This document shows, one piece after another, positions 18,444 to 26,439 of a DNA stretch of 54,446 nt. This DNA comes from an uncultured Lentisphaeria bacterium (lineage in GTDB: Bacteria > Verrucomicrobiota > Lentisphaeria > JABSQK01 > CAJWLW01): the NCBI GenBank assembly GCA_913042885.1, contig CAJWLW010000004.1, positions 1 to 54,446 on the forward strand, read 5' to 3'. Each line of letters begins with the position of its first letter. The stretch's first letter is position 1. The translations under genes and the position numbers were made by a program. The notes beneath the pieces are model-generated. The model worked only from the letters and a program-made list of their open reading frames with translations, searched no databases and was not told the DNA's origin.

Positions 18444-19376
18444 ATGCGCGACGAGTCAAAACAACCTACTTTTGATCGACCCTTCCCGGCATTGACCCCG
18501 GCGCAACGGCTTTATTTTGAGGTGAACGGCTATGTGATCATCGAGAACACGCTGTCGGCAGATGAAGTGGCCGCGCTGAAGAGCCCCCTTTACTGCCTGC
18601 GTGACGAATTGATCGTGCTGGACGACCCCGGCGCGGACGGGCCGCGGGTGCGGGGCGCTTACCTGGGGGGAAACCTGCCGCACCATCGCTTCATCGGGCA
18701 CATTCTCGAAGCCGCGCCGGCTTTCACAGCATACGCCACGCACCCGCGAATGGTGGCGATGGCGGAAGAAATCATCGGCGGCGAAGGACGCATCGTTGAA
18801 ATCAATGCCCACATCAATTCCCGCGACACAACTGCCGATTTGGACGGCGAGGCCCAGTATGTCTTTCATCGAGGCATTGATATTCCATACGGCTGCCATG
18901 AAAAGAACGGGCTGTTTCATTGCTCCTTCGTCAAGACGCTTACGAACCTTACCGATCTCGGCCCGGATGATGGCGGCACGGTTGTGATCGCCGGCAGTCA
19001 CAAGGTCGATGTCCCCGAGCATGACCTGCTCGAAGCTGCCTACGCCGATCCCTCACTGATTCATCAAGTCATCGCCCCGGCCGGGTCGACCCTGCTGTTC
19101 GCGGAGTCGCTGATCCACGCAACCGGTCGGGTGCGGTCTGATCGCGAGCGTGTCATCGTGGTCTGCGGGTACGGCACGACAATGTTTCCCTACTGGGACT
19201 GCGGCGAGTTCAGTGAGGCCGACATGCCCGCTCACCTGCGCACACTTTTCAAAGGCAAGGCCCACTGGACCCGCGGCCCTCGCTATCGGTCCCTGGACCA
19301 ACCCGCAGACGATCGCGCATTTGACCTCGGCACCTGGAACGATCGTGCGCCGGCGCCGCCCGACGACCCACAATAA
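18444..19376 (+). CDS. phytanoyl-CoA dioxygenase-family protein, atypical iron site
   Basis: A 310-residue member of the PhyH-like 2-oxoglutarate/Fe(II) oxygenases. Supporting pieces: the N-terminal LYFEVNGYVIIENTLSADEV, the core LTDLGPDDGGTVVIAGSHK and the late LIHATGRVRSDRERVIV, which would give the distal His and the 2-oxoglutarate-binding Arg. The usual HxD iron motif is not visible at the expected place (GLFHCSFVK). A subgroup known from PVC and related genomes shares this HC-type pattern, so the iron site may be rearranged or lost. Start: ATG at 18444; the SD is weak and an in-frame ATG at 18405 is possible. It is convergent with the other dioxygenase gene. Confidence 0.78.
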   Translation: MRDESKQPTFDRPFPALTPAQRLYFEVNGYVIIENTLSADEVAALKSPLYCLRDELIVLDDPGADGPRVRGAYLGGNLPHHRFIGHILEAAPAFTAYATHPRMVAMAEEIIGGEGRIVEINAHINSRDTTADLDGEAQYVFHRGIDIPYGCHEKNGLFHCSFVKTLTNLTDLGPDDGGTVVIAGSHKVDVPEHDLLEAAYADPSLIHQVIAPAGSTLLFAESLIHATGRVRSDRERVIVVCGYGTTMFPYWDCGEFSEADMPAHLRTLFKGKAHWTRGPRYRSLDQPADDRAFDLGTWNDRAPAPPDDPQ

Positions 19377-19512
19377 GTCCCCCCATCCATAGGCCGGCTT
19401 TGCCATCCGTGACAAGCAACCGCTTCCCTTTCGAACGCTGGCAGACAATCACCACTGGATCGATTGCCAGGTGATGAATCACCAGTGCTGAGGCTCGCGG
19501 CACGACTGCTCT

Positions 19513-20349
19513 TTAATCCGCGGCAACCTGCCCAGGCCCGCCCGCGGGATCTTCCCCGGGAGGCCGGGGGTTGTTTGGCCAGTGCCCGGTCGGGTCGGTG
19601 CCGCGGCAGATGCTGGCACCGGCGTTCCAGCCTTCGCCTGCATGAACGGTTACCGGGCAGTAGCGAATAGTCAGGCCACAACGACGGCGGTCTGAGGTAT
19701 TGGGATCGGAGCCGTGCGCCAGCATGTCCGCATGCAGCGAGAGCTCGCCGGCACGCAGGCAGTTGTATACAGGTTCGGCGAGCTTGTCGGTATCGACGAT
19801 CTCCTGATTGAGAACCGCCGGTCCATCGGTATCGCGCCATTTGAGATGACCCATACGGTGGGTGCCGGGAATGAACTTCATGGCTGCATTTTCTACCTCG
19901 GCATCATCGATCGCGAGCCAAACGGTCACCGTGCGGGCCGGGGTTATCGGCCAGTAGGATGCGTCCTGGTGCCACGGCACCTTTTTGGGATCGGACGGCA
20001 TCTTGCAAAAAAAATGGGTGCTCCAGAAGACGAAGTCCGGCCCTACCAGGTCCTCGATATAATCGAGAATCAACGGATTGAAGCAGAGGTCGTAGATGCC
20101 GCGGCAGCGGGTGTGATAGCTATTGATCGAATAGCTGTTGCGCCCACCGACGGCAGCAAGCAGGGTATCGAAGTAGTCACGGTTGCGCACGACCGCGGCA
20201 TCGTCGAAGATGCGCAGCGGTCGGATATACCCATGCTCATTGAAATGCGCGATCTGCTCCGGCGTCAGTCGCTTCGGGTTTGGGTTATCTACGGGCACGA
20301 ACGAGAGATCTCGCTCGAGGTCCCGATAATCCTTTTCAAAATCAGCCAT
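19513..20349 (-). CDS. phytanoyl-CoA dioxygenase-family protein
   Basis: A 278-residue Fe(II)/2-oxoglutarate oxygenase with all ligands visible: His127 and Asp129 in WHQDASYW, the distal His212 in MLAHGSDPN and Arg229 in CGLTIRY for 2-oxoglutarate. The pattern SDRRRxGLxIRY is typical of PhyH-like proteins from PVC bacteria and Poribacteria. The substrate is unknown; members hydroxylate lipids, amino acids or small metabolites. Start: ATG at 20349 with GGAGG eight bases upstream (a GTG at 20370 overlaps that SD). The promoter and start region lie in an 89-bp segment duplicated at 30748-30836. The last 30 residues are Pro/Gly-rich and probably unstructured. Confidence 0.87.
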   Translation of the reverse strand: MADFEKDYRDLERDLSFVPVDNPNPKRLTPEQIAHFNEHGYIRPLRIFDDAAVVRNRDYFDTLLAAVGGRNSYSINSYHTRCRGIYDLCFNPLILDYIEDLVGPDFVFWSTHFFCKMPSDPKKVPWHQDASYWPITPARTVTVWLAIDDAEVENAAMKFIPGTHRMGHLKWRDTDGPAVLNQEIVDTDKLAEPVYNCLRAGELSLHADMLAHGSDPNTSDRRRCGLTIRYCPVTVHAGEGWNAGASICRGTDPTGHWPNNPRPPGEDPAGGPGQVAAD

Positions 20350-20430
20350 CCTCTCCGCCTCCTGTTTCACGGCAGGATATGATACGATAGGTTGTCGATG
20401 GGTTAATCATCATCCCATGAGGTCCGCACC
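20342..20430 (-). repeat. duplicated promoter/start module, copy A
   Basis: This segment aligns without gaps to 30748-30836, with 12 mismatches over 89 positions (about 87% identity). It contains the promoter, the SD and the first codons (MAD) of the dioxygenase gene. Similarity stops just inside the coding sequence on one side and just after a GCACC on the other. Counted by eye from the two strings. Confidence 0.8.
20379..20406 (-). promoter_or_regulatory. promoter of the dioxygenase gene (copy A)
   Basis: On the minus strand: TTAACC (20406-20401, 4 of 6), 16 bases, TATCAT (20384-20379, 5 of 6). In copy B the -35 is a perfect TTGACA at the same place, which supports this reading. The start would be near 20372, about 22 nt before the ATG at 20349. 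Confidence 0.6.
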
Positions 20431-20601
20431 TCTGTCACTCCTGTTCCAGGCAAATCTCGACCACCTCTCTTCCTGCCAGAGTGGTCTCAAACGTCACCCG
20501 GATGCTTTTGGCCTTTGTGCCTCCAGGGAACGTCCTCGATAGCGCGTGTAATCACGGCTCGCAGTCACGCATGCGGGATTTATGAATTATTCAGGTTCGC
20601 C

Positions 20602-21417
20602 CTACTCCGTCAAGTTAGGGTAAGGCGTCGCCGGTTTGCCGTCGAAGGCCCACCACCCATACGTAACCCAGTTGTCGGAGCTGGGCGCGCTGCCGTGGCT
20701 AAAGTATACAAACCCGTCGTCCCGGTACGCCTCGACATGACCGTCAAGGTAGATAACGTGGTATCTGCCAGCCGTGTCGGAACCGTGAGCAATGGGTGAC
20801 ACCAATTCAGTACTGAACTTGTCTGCGGCAATGGCTGTCGTAGATGACCCGTATGGATATACGAGCCTGAATCCACCGCCCTTGACCGAGCCACCGGCCG
20901 GTGTCGGTGACCGATTCTTCGAGCCACGGTAATAGTAAGATGAGTACACCAGCTTGCTGGTCGATCCCCAATTCGAAAAGGCACCATTGCCATACCCGTC
21001 ATTTGTATTATTGAGACCAGGCCAGCCCAGGCTGGGGCAGTAATAAATGTCGCTACTGCCGTTATAATCAGGATACAGCTGCCCCAGACCGTTGGCGCCA
21101 TTGAACTCAATGCCACCAACTTTCTCGTAAATTATGTGGCAGCCATCCCAGGTCCCTGTGCGATGATAGGTGTTATACGGCAGCCATTCATCCGCATCAT
21201 CGCCATACATCAACAAGCCCAACCCCAGTTGCTTCAAGTTCCCTACGCAAACGATCTCCCTGGCTTTGTCTTTCGCCTTTGTAAGTGCCGGCAACAACAT
21301 TGATGCCAGGATGGCGATGATCGCGATGACCACGAGCAACTCGATCAGCGTGAATGGCCGGCCATTTCTCCTTCCTAAAAAAGCTGGCAGCGCCAAAGGA
21401 TAGAGGCATTTCGGCAA
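20602..21417 (-). CDS. prepilin-type N-terminal methylation domain protein (DUF1559-like)
   Basis: A frame of up to 271 residues with a type IV/type II secretion prepilin head: [19 protein letters not shown] followed by [19 protein letters not shown]. The prepilin peptidase would cut before the Phe and methylate it; Glu+5 is present. The rest resembles the H-X9-DG/DUF1559 proteins abundant in PVC bacteria ([24 protein letters not shown], later [14 protein letters not shown]). It is probably an envelope pseudopilin. Start problem: the frame opens with TTG at 21417, no in-frame ATG precedes the head, and the one ATG behind a strong AGGAAGGAG belongs to another frame that stops after six codons. 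A non-ATG start or a small frameshift is likely. It begins 2 nt after the GH20-like stop. Confidence 0.75.
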   Translation of the reverse strand: MPKCLYPLALPAFLGRRNGRPFTLIELLVVIAIIAILASMLLPALTKAKDKAREIVCVGNLKQLGLGLLMYGDDADEWLPYNTYHRTGTWDGCHIIYEKVGGIEFNGANGLGQLYPDYNGSSDIYYCPSLGWPGLNNTNDGYGNGAFSNWGSTSKLVYSSYYYRGSKNRSPTPAGGSVKGGGFRLVYPYGSSTTAIAADKFSTELVSPIAHGSDTAGRYHVIYLDGHVEAYRDDGFVYFSHGSAPSSDNWVTYGWWAFDGKPATPYPNLTE

Positions 21418-21418
21418 T

Positions 21419-24295
21419 CTAATTCCTCACGTCTGAAAAGTATAAATGAGCAAACAGATAGGGTGCATGGAAGGACACGTCCGGACCGAAATATTTAATC
21501 AGACTGAAGGCGGCCGGCTCATCCGGCCGGATCCGTGATCTGGCCAGGTTGATTCCCCATTCTTTGCCGCTGACCGGTGGGCCGCCGATCTCGGCAAAGG
21601 GAAGCGCAATTTCAGCCGTCCATCCGTCTTTCCCTACCTTTGCCGCGGATTCCCAACTAGCGTCCCAGCTCCTGTCCCGGCCCGCTTCATCATACTGAGT
21701 CCCCAGAGCATTCAGCATCAGATGGAAATAGGTGCGTTGGTCATGATTGGTATCGAGGAACACCTCGATCATGTCGTCGTCGCCGAGATTGTCCCTTTCT
21801 TTGGAACGCGCCCTGAGCTTGTCTATACCTGAATCCCAACACTTGAAGCCCAGGTACAGGAAGTCCTTATCATAAAGGATCTTTACCTCGGTCTGTTGTC
21901 GGGCCAGTTTCAACTCATGATGGGCGGAAAAATTCCGCACCGCTGCCACCTTCTCCCACGCCTTATCGTCAAGGCTGCCATCGATCCGGGGCGGCTGGCT
22001 CGTTATACCCGCATACACTTTTCTTTCCAGGATGTCCTTGCGAACTTCTGGCGACATCTTTGGTTGTTTTGAGTGCAAGCGGGGGTTTTTCATCAAATCC
22101 TTAAATTTAGCCTTTAACGGCTCGAAGGTCGCCGGGGTGATCGGCACGCGCATGTCGCTGATAGTTGTATCATTGAAGAACTCTTCCGACGGAAGCTTAT
22201 TCCGCCTTCCCTTGAGATCCGCTTTTACCGTGAGCCACCGGTCATACATCCCGTCGATCGTCCTCATACCTTCCCGCACGTGTTTTTCCGCCGCCTCAAC
22301 ATTGTCCTGTCCCAACTGTTCTTTGGCCATGATGTAATGGTAATTCTGTTCCGCCAGCAGCCGGTGCATATGAGTCTGTTTGTAAAGCAACACAAAATAA
22401 CGTTCGCTCAGTTCCTCGAGGGTTGGATTCAGAGCAAGCGCATCAATCAAGGCTTGTTCCCCAATCTTCAAGGCGTCCACCTGCTGTTTTACAATCGAGT
22501 TAAGCTCGATCATCGGCAGCCCTCTTCGCCGCCTTGTTTTGTTGACCGTCGCAACCGCCTTTTCAGGGTGCCTGATGAAGACCTTGTTGGTATTGCCCTG
22601 ATAGACTTTGGCCATAAATGGGCCGATCTCTCGGCCCCAGAAATCGTTGCATGCCCTGGGGACAAGGTGATCAAGGATTTCCGCCGGTTCCCTGCCGTCC
22701 TTGACCGTATCGTATTGGTGCTGATAATCTTCGGCGCCCGGCGCATTGACGTTCCATGCGAATTCGGCGGCGCCGGCCGACTTCAATGGCTCGAAATCAT
22801 CGGAGACCGACATGAGGATGTCGTTCGCATCATCGAAATACGAGGTTCTGAATGTCCGGCAGGCACTGCTGAAAATAGGGCGGTTGGTGAAGCCGCCGCC
22901 GAGGCCATGAACGCTCCATTCAATGTAATGACAGAGCGAGCGACTGTACAACCGTCGAAATTCTTCGACGGTCTTGCGCCGACCCTCGCGGCTGCAGACG
23001 ATTACATCCTTGGGGAACAGCGGTTCCATTTTTTTTATGTAGCCTTCGTAATCGTACCGTTCCCATTCGCGGAACACATCGGCGGACATCTCTCTGGGAG
23101 CGTAAGGCCGCATGATATAGACGAGTTTGATATCCGGATTGGCCGCTCTGGCATGCTTCTCGAAGATTCGGTACATATTGGCGTCGGCCAGGTGGCGTTC
23201 GTCGTCCCGGTATTTTTTTTTGCAAAGTTGACATCGGTCATGGAACTCTTCGTTGGAGCCGTCCGGGGAATGCAGCATCAGGTAGTCGATGCCCCTGTCC
23301 CGGATCACCTGTCCGATGTTACGGGCCATATTCGCCATGTGCTCGTCACGACTCCAGCAGAAATAAACTCTGCCGACGTACCTGACTTCATCATAGGGCA
23401 CGGCGTCGGGATACTTCGCGCGGTCCGTCTTGTATGCGATCCCCGGAGCGGTGGTCAAGACCAGTTTTATCCCCCTTTCCCGGAGATAGCCATCCCAGGA
23501 CCGTATTTCGGCGGATAACGTCTTCTCAAAATCGTCCCTCGACCGGTAACCCCCGCGAAAACTGGTTGCCATGTTTATTTTGTGACGCAGCAGCCAGTCG
23601 GCACAGTTCTTCAGGATCGACGGCGAATCACCGATGTGTTCGGGAAAGGGCGTGGGAAAAAGGAGATACCGATTCTTGAAGTCCGGCCAGTCACGAATCG
23701 AGACTCGCTGCGCGACAATCGTTTCTTCTTCTCTCGTCAATAGCTTTCTGAATGTGACGGCTGCATACAACGCCCCTTGCGGATCGCTCCCCGCCAGGAT
23801 CGCCACGTCCCTGCCGGACTCCTTCAGAAAGCGAATGATGTATCCTTGTTCGCCGGGGTTATCCGGCGTTATCCCGATACCGTGCTTCTCGCGGTATTCG
23901 CTGAGAAGTGTATTTTCACCAAGGCCGCCGACAAGGATGAGATTTTGTTCCGCGTTCTCACCCCGAGCCATGTTGCGGTCCTTTATCACAGCCAATGCCT
24001 GTCCGCCCAGCGACACGATCTTATCGTTGATCTCTCCGGCCGCAATCATGCTTTTCCGGGATTCGGCGCCGACCACGATAATGGCCCTGGCCTTCTCGAT
24101 TCCTGACAAGACTGCTTTTCCGGGTTCAACCTTCAATTCCTTGGGGCTGGGGATGATATCGAAGATATTCGCAGCACTCGCCGGGGGCACCGGGTGCGTG
24201 CCGGCCGCCGCTCCCCAACCATGCAAGCAGGTGACGAGCACCGCTGTGCTGATTATCGTCAGTGGACCTGCATTTTTTTCAGATGCGTGCCTCAT
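21419..24295 (-). CDS. secreted GH20-like glycosidase with C-terminal CBM9-like domain
   Basis: A 958-residue protein. Signal peptide about 1-31. A hexosaminidase-type N-terminal domain ([34 protein letters not shown]) is followed by a (beta/alpha)8-like region with a Cys motif ([15 protein letters not shown]). The last 180 residues match CBM9-type carbohydrate-binding domains ([54 protein letters not shown]). The classical GH20 Asp-Glu pair was not located, so activity is open. It is probably periplasmic or surface-exposed. Start: ATG at 24295 with AGGAG seven bases upstream. It is flanked by a truncated prepilin head upstream and a longer prepilin gene downstream. Confidence 0.75.
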   Translation of the reverse strand: MRHASEKNAGPLTIISTAVLVTCLHGWGAAAGTHPVPPASAANIFDIIPSPKELKVEPGKAVLSGIEKARAIIVVGAESRKSMIAAGEINDKIVSLGGQALAVIKDRNMARGENAEQNLILVGGLGENTLLSEYREKHGIGITPDNPGEQGYIIRFLKESGRDVAILAGSDPQGALYAAVTFRKLLTREEETIVAQRVSIRDWPDFKNRYLLFPTPFPEHIGDSPSILKNCADWLLRHKINMATSFRGGYRSRDDFEKTLSAEIRSWDGYLRERGIKLVLTTAPGIAYKTDRAKYPDAVPYDEVRYVGRVYFCWSRDEHMANMARNIGQVIRDRGIDYLMLHSPDGSNEEFHDRCQLCKKKYRDDERHLADANMYRIFEKHARAANPDIKLVYIMRPYAPREMSADVFREWERYDYEGYIKKMEPLFPKDVIVCSREGRRKTVEEFRRLYSRSLCHYIEWSVHGLGGGFTNRPIFSSACRTFRTSYFDDANDILMSVSDDFEPLKSAGAAEFAWNVNAPGAEDYQHQYDTVKDGREPAEILDHLVPRACNDFWGREIGPFMAKVYQGNTNKVFIRHPEKAVATVNKTRRRRGLPMIELNSIVKQQVDALKIGEQALIDALALNPTLEELSERYFVLLYKQTHMHRLLAEQNYHYIMAKEQLGQDNVEAAEKHVREGMRTIDGMYDRWLTVKADLKGRRNKLPSEEFFNDTTISDMRVPITPATFEPLKAKFKDLMKNPRLHSKQPKMSPEVRKDILERKVYAGITSQPPRIDGSLDDKAWEKVAAVRNFSAHHELKLARQQTEVKILYDKDFLYLGFKCWDSGIDKLRARSKERDNLGDDDMIEVFLDTNHDQRTYFHLMLNALGTQYDEAGRDRSWDASWESAAKVGKDGWTAEIALPFAEIGGPPVSGKEWGINLARSRIRPDEPAAFSLIKYFGPDVSFHAPYLFAHLYFSDVRN

Positions 24296-24341
24296 TGGCA
24301 GTCTCCTGGCCATGGATTGAAATGTCTGTTTACAGCCCAAG

Positions 24342-24452
24342 TCATTGCCTCAACCGAGCAATGCCCTTGGCGTTCATCGATGGCACGATCAACATTGACG
24401 CGAGGATAGCGATGATGGTAATGACCACGAGCAGCTCGGTCAACCTGAACCG
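24342..24452 (-). pseudogene. truncated prepilin N-terminal segment
   Basis: The minus-strand frame reads RFRLTELLVVITIIAI, then LASMLIVPSMNAKGIARLRQ and a stop at 24342. It matches the cleavage site and first helix of the prepilin at 20602-21417 ([26 protein letters not shown]) but ends where that protein continues with its globular domain. No clear start with SD was found for this frame. It lies 46 nt upstream of the GH20-like start. It could be a gene interrupted when the GH20-like gene arrived, or a very short pilin-like peptide; the first seems likelier. Confidence 0.6.
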
Positions 24453-24738
24453 TGAACCGTACACTGGGCCATAGGCCCGACTGCCTGACGCTTGTCGTCG
24501 GGAATGAGCGGAGCATATGGCAAACTTTACCCTGCCATCTTTCCCAAACCTTGTCAAGCAGAATGAGGATCTGAGGGTTTGTCCTGAATTGCCCTGAATT
24601 TGTTCTTGCAATTGTACTGCGCGTTTCATATAACAATTAAGACGATTCGGACAGGAAAGGCGGAAAAATGGAACGTTTTTCGCGTCTGTTCCGGATGACG
24701 ACAAGCGAAAACAGGAACAAAACGTTTTGACAGAATAA
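24453..24738. other. AT-rich intergenic stretch, no gene seen
   Basis: The stretch lies between the prepilin fragment and the leader of the beta-helix gene. It contains interleaved complementary stretches (GTTTTTCGC near 24677 with GCGAAAAC near 24705; TGTTCC with GGAACA) that could form alternative hairpins, and a TTGACA at 24727-24732 with no good -10 at the proper distance. No coding potential was recognised. Confidence 0.5.
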
Positions 24739-24822
24739 CCGGCCAAACGGTCCGCATGGACAAGGCGGCCGGCTAAAAACGACTGCTGAGCCGACCAGGC
24801 ATGTGGAGTGCCTGGGGCAGTC
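24739..24822 (+). promoter_or_regulatory. structured 5' leader with two hairpins
   Basis: Hairpin 1: CCGGCC (24739-24744) pairs with GGCCGG (24767-24772), enclosing GTCC-GCAT-GGAC. Hairpin 2: GACTGC (24781-24786) pairs with GCAGTC (24817-24822), enclosing CCAGGCA (24795-24801) and TGCCTGG (24809-24815). Both lie between 120 and 30 nt upstream of the ATG at 24856. They may be a regulatory leader or a terminator-like relic; no known riboswitch consensus was recognised. Confidence 0.4.
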
Positions 24823-24855
24823 GACCAAGGACGAAACAAAAAGGAGAGAGAGGAA

Positions 24856-26184
24856 ATGACTCACTTCAACAAGGTTTTAATCGGAGCGGTTTCAATCGGG
24901 CTGTCAGTCCTGTATGCGGTCAATACACAGGCTGCGACTACCACAATCAATCCGGGAACAAACACATTCACTGATGCCATCACAAGCGCAATGACAGCTG
25001 GAGACATACTGGAACTCACTCCGGGTGATTATATCCTGGACGGTGATCCATGTTCCGCGCCACGTATCCCAGAAGGCGTAACCGTCAGGGGGATGGGAGC
25101 AAACATCTCTGATGTAAAGGTTATCAGAAAGACCGCAACGGGATGCGGACAGTTCGTTGTCATCCAACCTTTAGGCCCCTTTCCCACAGGCGTTAGAGGA
25201 ATCGTTGAAAACATTGCGTTTTCCAGAAGCGCTGATGATTCGACTGCAGAACCCTTGGCATCGCTGGCGAGGCTAGTAATCAACAATTGCACATTCGATG
25301 GCAATAACATAGCAAACGGCGTCAGTATCGCCGGGTCGGAACTCAATGGGGTTGAGGTCATGAATATGTCGGCAACAGGTACCAAGGGTGCAGTCAGATC
25401 TGATGACCCGCCCACCAGCTTGATCTACGACACGTACATCCATGACAATGCTTCCCGCGGTATTTTCACGAAAGTACAAATTGACGTCAACATGAGCCGA
25501 ATCGTCAATAACGGGTCCCGTGGTATTGATGTAGACTCGGGTGTGCCAGTTTCGATCACAGACAGTATAATTGCCCTCAATAGTGAGGGGATTTTTTCGG
25601 TCGGGGACCTCACTATCCAAGGATGCACGATCTATGGTAACACAGGGGGGGGAGTCACAATGTATGGTGCCGGCGGCACAATTACCGATAGCATTGTTGC
25701 AGACAATGGTGCCACAGGGATTGAAGGCTCAGGCACCTCGGACTATAACGATGCTTTCCACAACGGCGGCGGCTCAGGTTGCGCGGGTTGGGGAGGCGTT
25801 GCTCCGGGTGCGAATGACCTCATCGGCACGCCTTATAATTTTTGCTCCTTCCCGGGCGTAGACCCGGTCTTTGAAAGCGTCGACCCGACAAACGCTTGCT
25901 TCCTGGCCCTGAGCTCCGGGACTCCGGCAGAAGTTCTCCAGGGTAGCTCTACAGGTTCGTACATCGGTGCCGTGGATGTATGCCCGCCGACGTGCATTGC
26001 CTGTGCAGAGCTCGAAACTCAATACCTGGACGATGTCTGCGATCAGCTGGACACGAATCCACCCACTTCGATGAAGGAGTACCAGGCACTGGCGGCGACT
26101 TTGGCACAGTCACTCGTGGACGGGGCAACCGTCTGCGGCGAGGCCGCTGCTTGTGTCACCCACCTTGTCGGACTGAATCCCTGA
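24856..26184 (+). CDS. secreted right-handed beta-helix protein
   Basis: A 442-residue protein with a signal peptide (about 1-26, ending TQA). It opens with a fasciclin-free beta-helix entry (INPGTNTFTDAITSAMTAGDILELTPGDYIL), then stacked rungs such as NCTFDGNNIANGVSI, YIHDNASRGIF, SRIVNNGSRGIDV and CTIYGNTGGGVTM. The C-terminal 70 residues are Cys-rich (CPPTCIACAELETQYLDDVCDQL; VCGEAAACV) and may be disulfide-bonded. Its rungs are shorter and its composition less GC-rich than in the two other beta-helix proteins here. Start: ATG at 24856 directly after an AGGAGAGAGAGG box. It stands alone between divergent and convergent neighbours. Probably an extracellular or surface protein; no catalytic site identified. 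Confidence 0.78.
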   Translation: MTHFNKVLIGAVSIGLSVLYAVNTQAATTTINPGTNTFTDAITSAMTAGDILELTPGDYILDGDPCSAPRIPEGVTVRGMGANISDVKVIRKTATGCGQFVVIQPLGPFPTGVRGIVENIAFSRSADDSTAEPLASLARLVINNCTFDGNNIANGVSIAGSELNGVEVMNMSATGTKGAVRSDDPPTSLIYDTYIHDNASRGIFTKVQIDVNMSRIVNNGSRGIDVDSGVPVSITDSIIALNSEGIFSVGDLTIQGCTIYGNTGGGVTMYGAGGTITDSIVADNGATGIEGSGTSDYNDAFHNGGGSGCAGWGGVAPGANDLIGTPYNFCSFPGVDPVFESVDPTNACFLALSSGTPAEVLQGSSTGSYIGAVDVCPPTCIACAELETQYLDDVCDQLDTNPPTSMKEYQALAATLAQSLVDGATVCGEAAACVTHLVGLNP

Positions 26185-26439
26185 CAGTTCAGCAACCAAG
26201 CTGCATTTCGCACGAATTCGACCGCGATCACGCAGTTTTCGCCGTGGCGAAACCCTGCCGCCAACACGCCGTCTCGGAGCAAGCGGCGGGGCGCCACGCG
26301 CTTCAACCTCACCCATCGCCCGCATGTCAACGGGAACGGTGAGAGATTTCACCGCACGCCCTCCAAGGGACCTTTGTGCTTGAACGCTACCGGCGTACTG
26401 AACGGCGCGAAAACCAACGCCTCATTCTCAGCCGCGCCG
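26185..26439. other. intergenic region between convergent genes, with a short hairpin
   Basis: A perfect 6-bp stem (TTTCGC/GCGAAA, 26237-26252, loop CGTG) lies 53 nt after the beta-helix stop. No T-run follows, so intrinsic termination is doubtful. Nothing else was recognised. Confidence 0.4.

Noticed and set aside
18301..18495. Small plus-strand frame before the dioxygenase
   Set aside because: It overlaps the dioxygenase start in another frame, has no SD and an unlikely composition.
22280..23518. 412-codon plus-strand frame opposite the GH20-like gene
   Set aside because: The minus-strand protein has a signal peptide, CBM9-like domain and good SD; the plus frame has none.
24670..24822. 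Cyclic-di-GMP riboswitch in this leader
   Set aside because: The conserved GEMM loop sequences are not present; only generic hairpins are seen.
24637..24864. Short minus-strand frame in the leader of the beta-helix gene
   Set aside because: It lies in a region better explained as a structured leader; no family resemblance.
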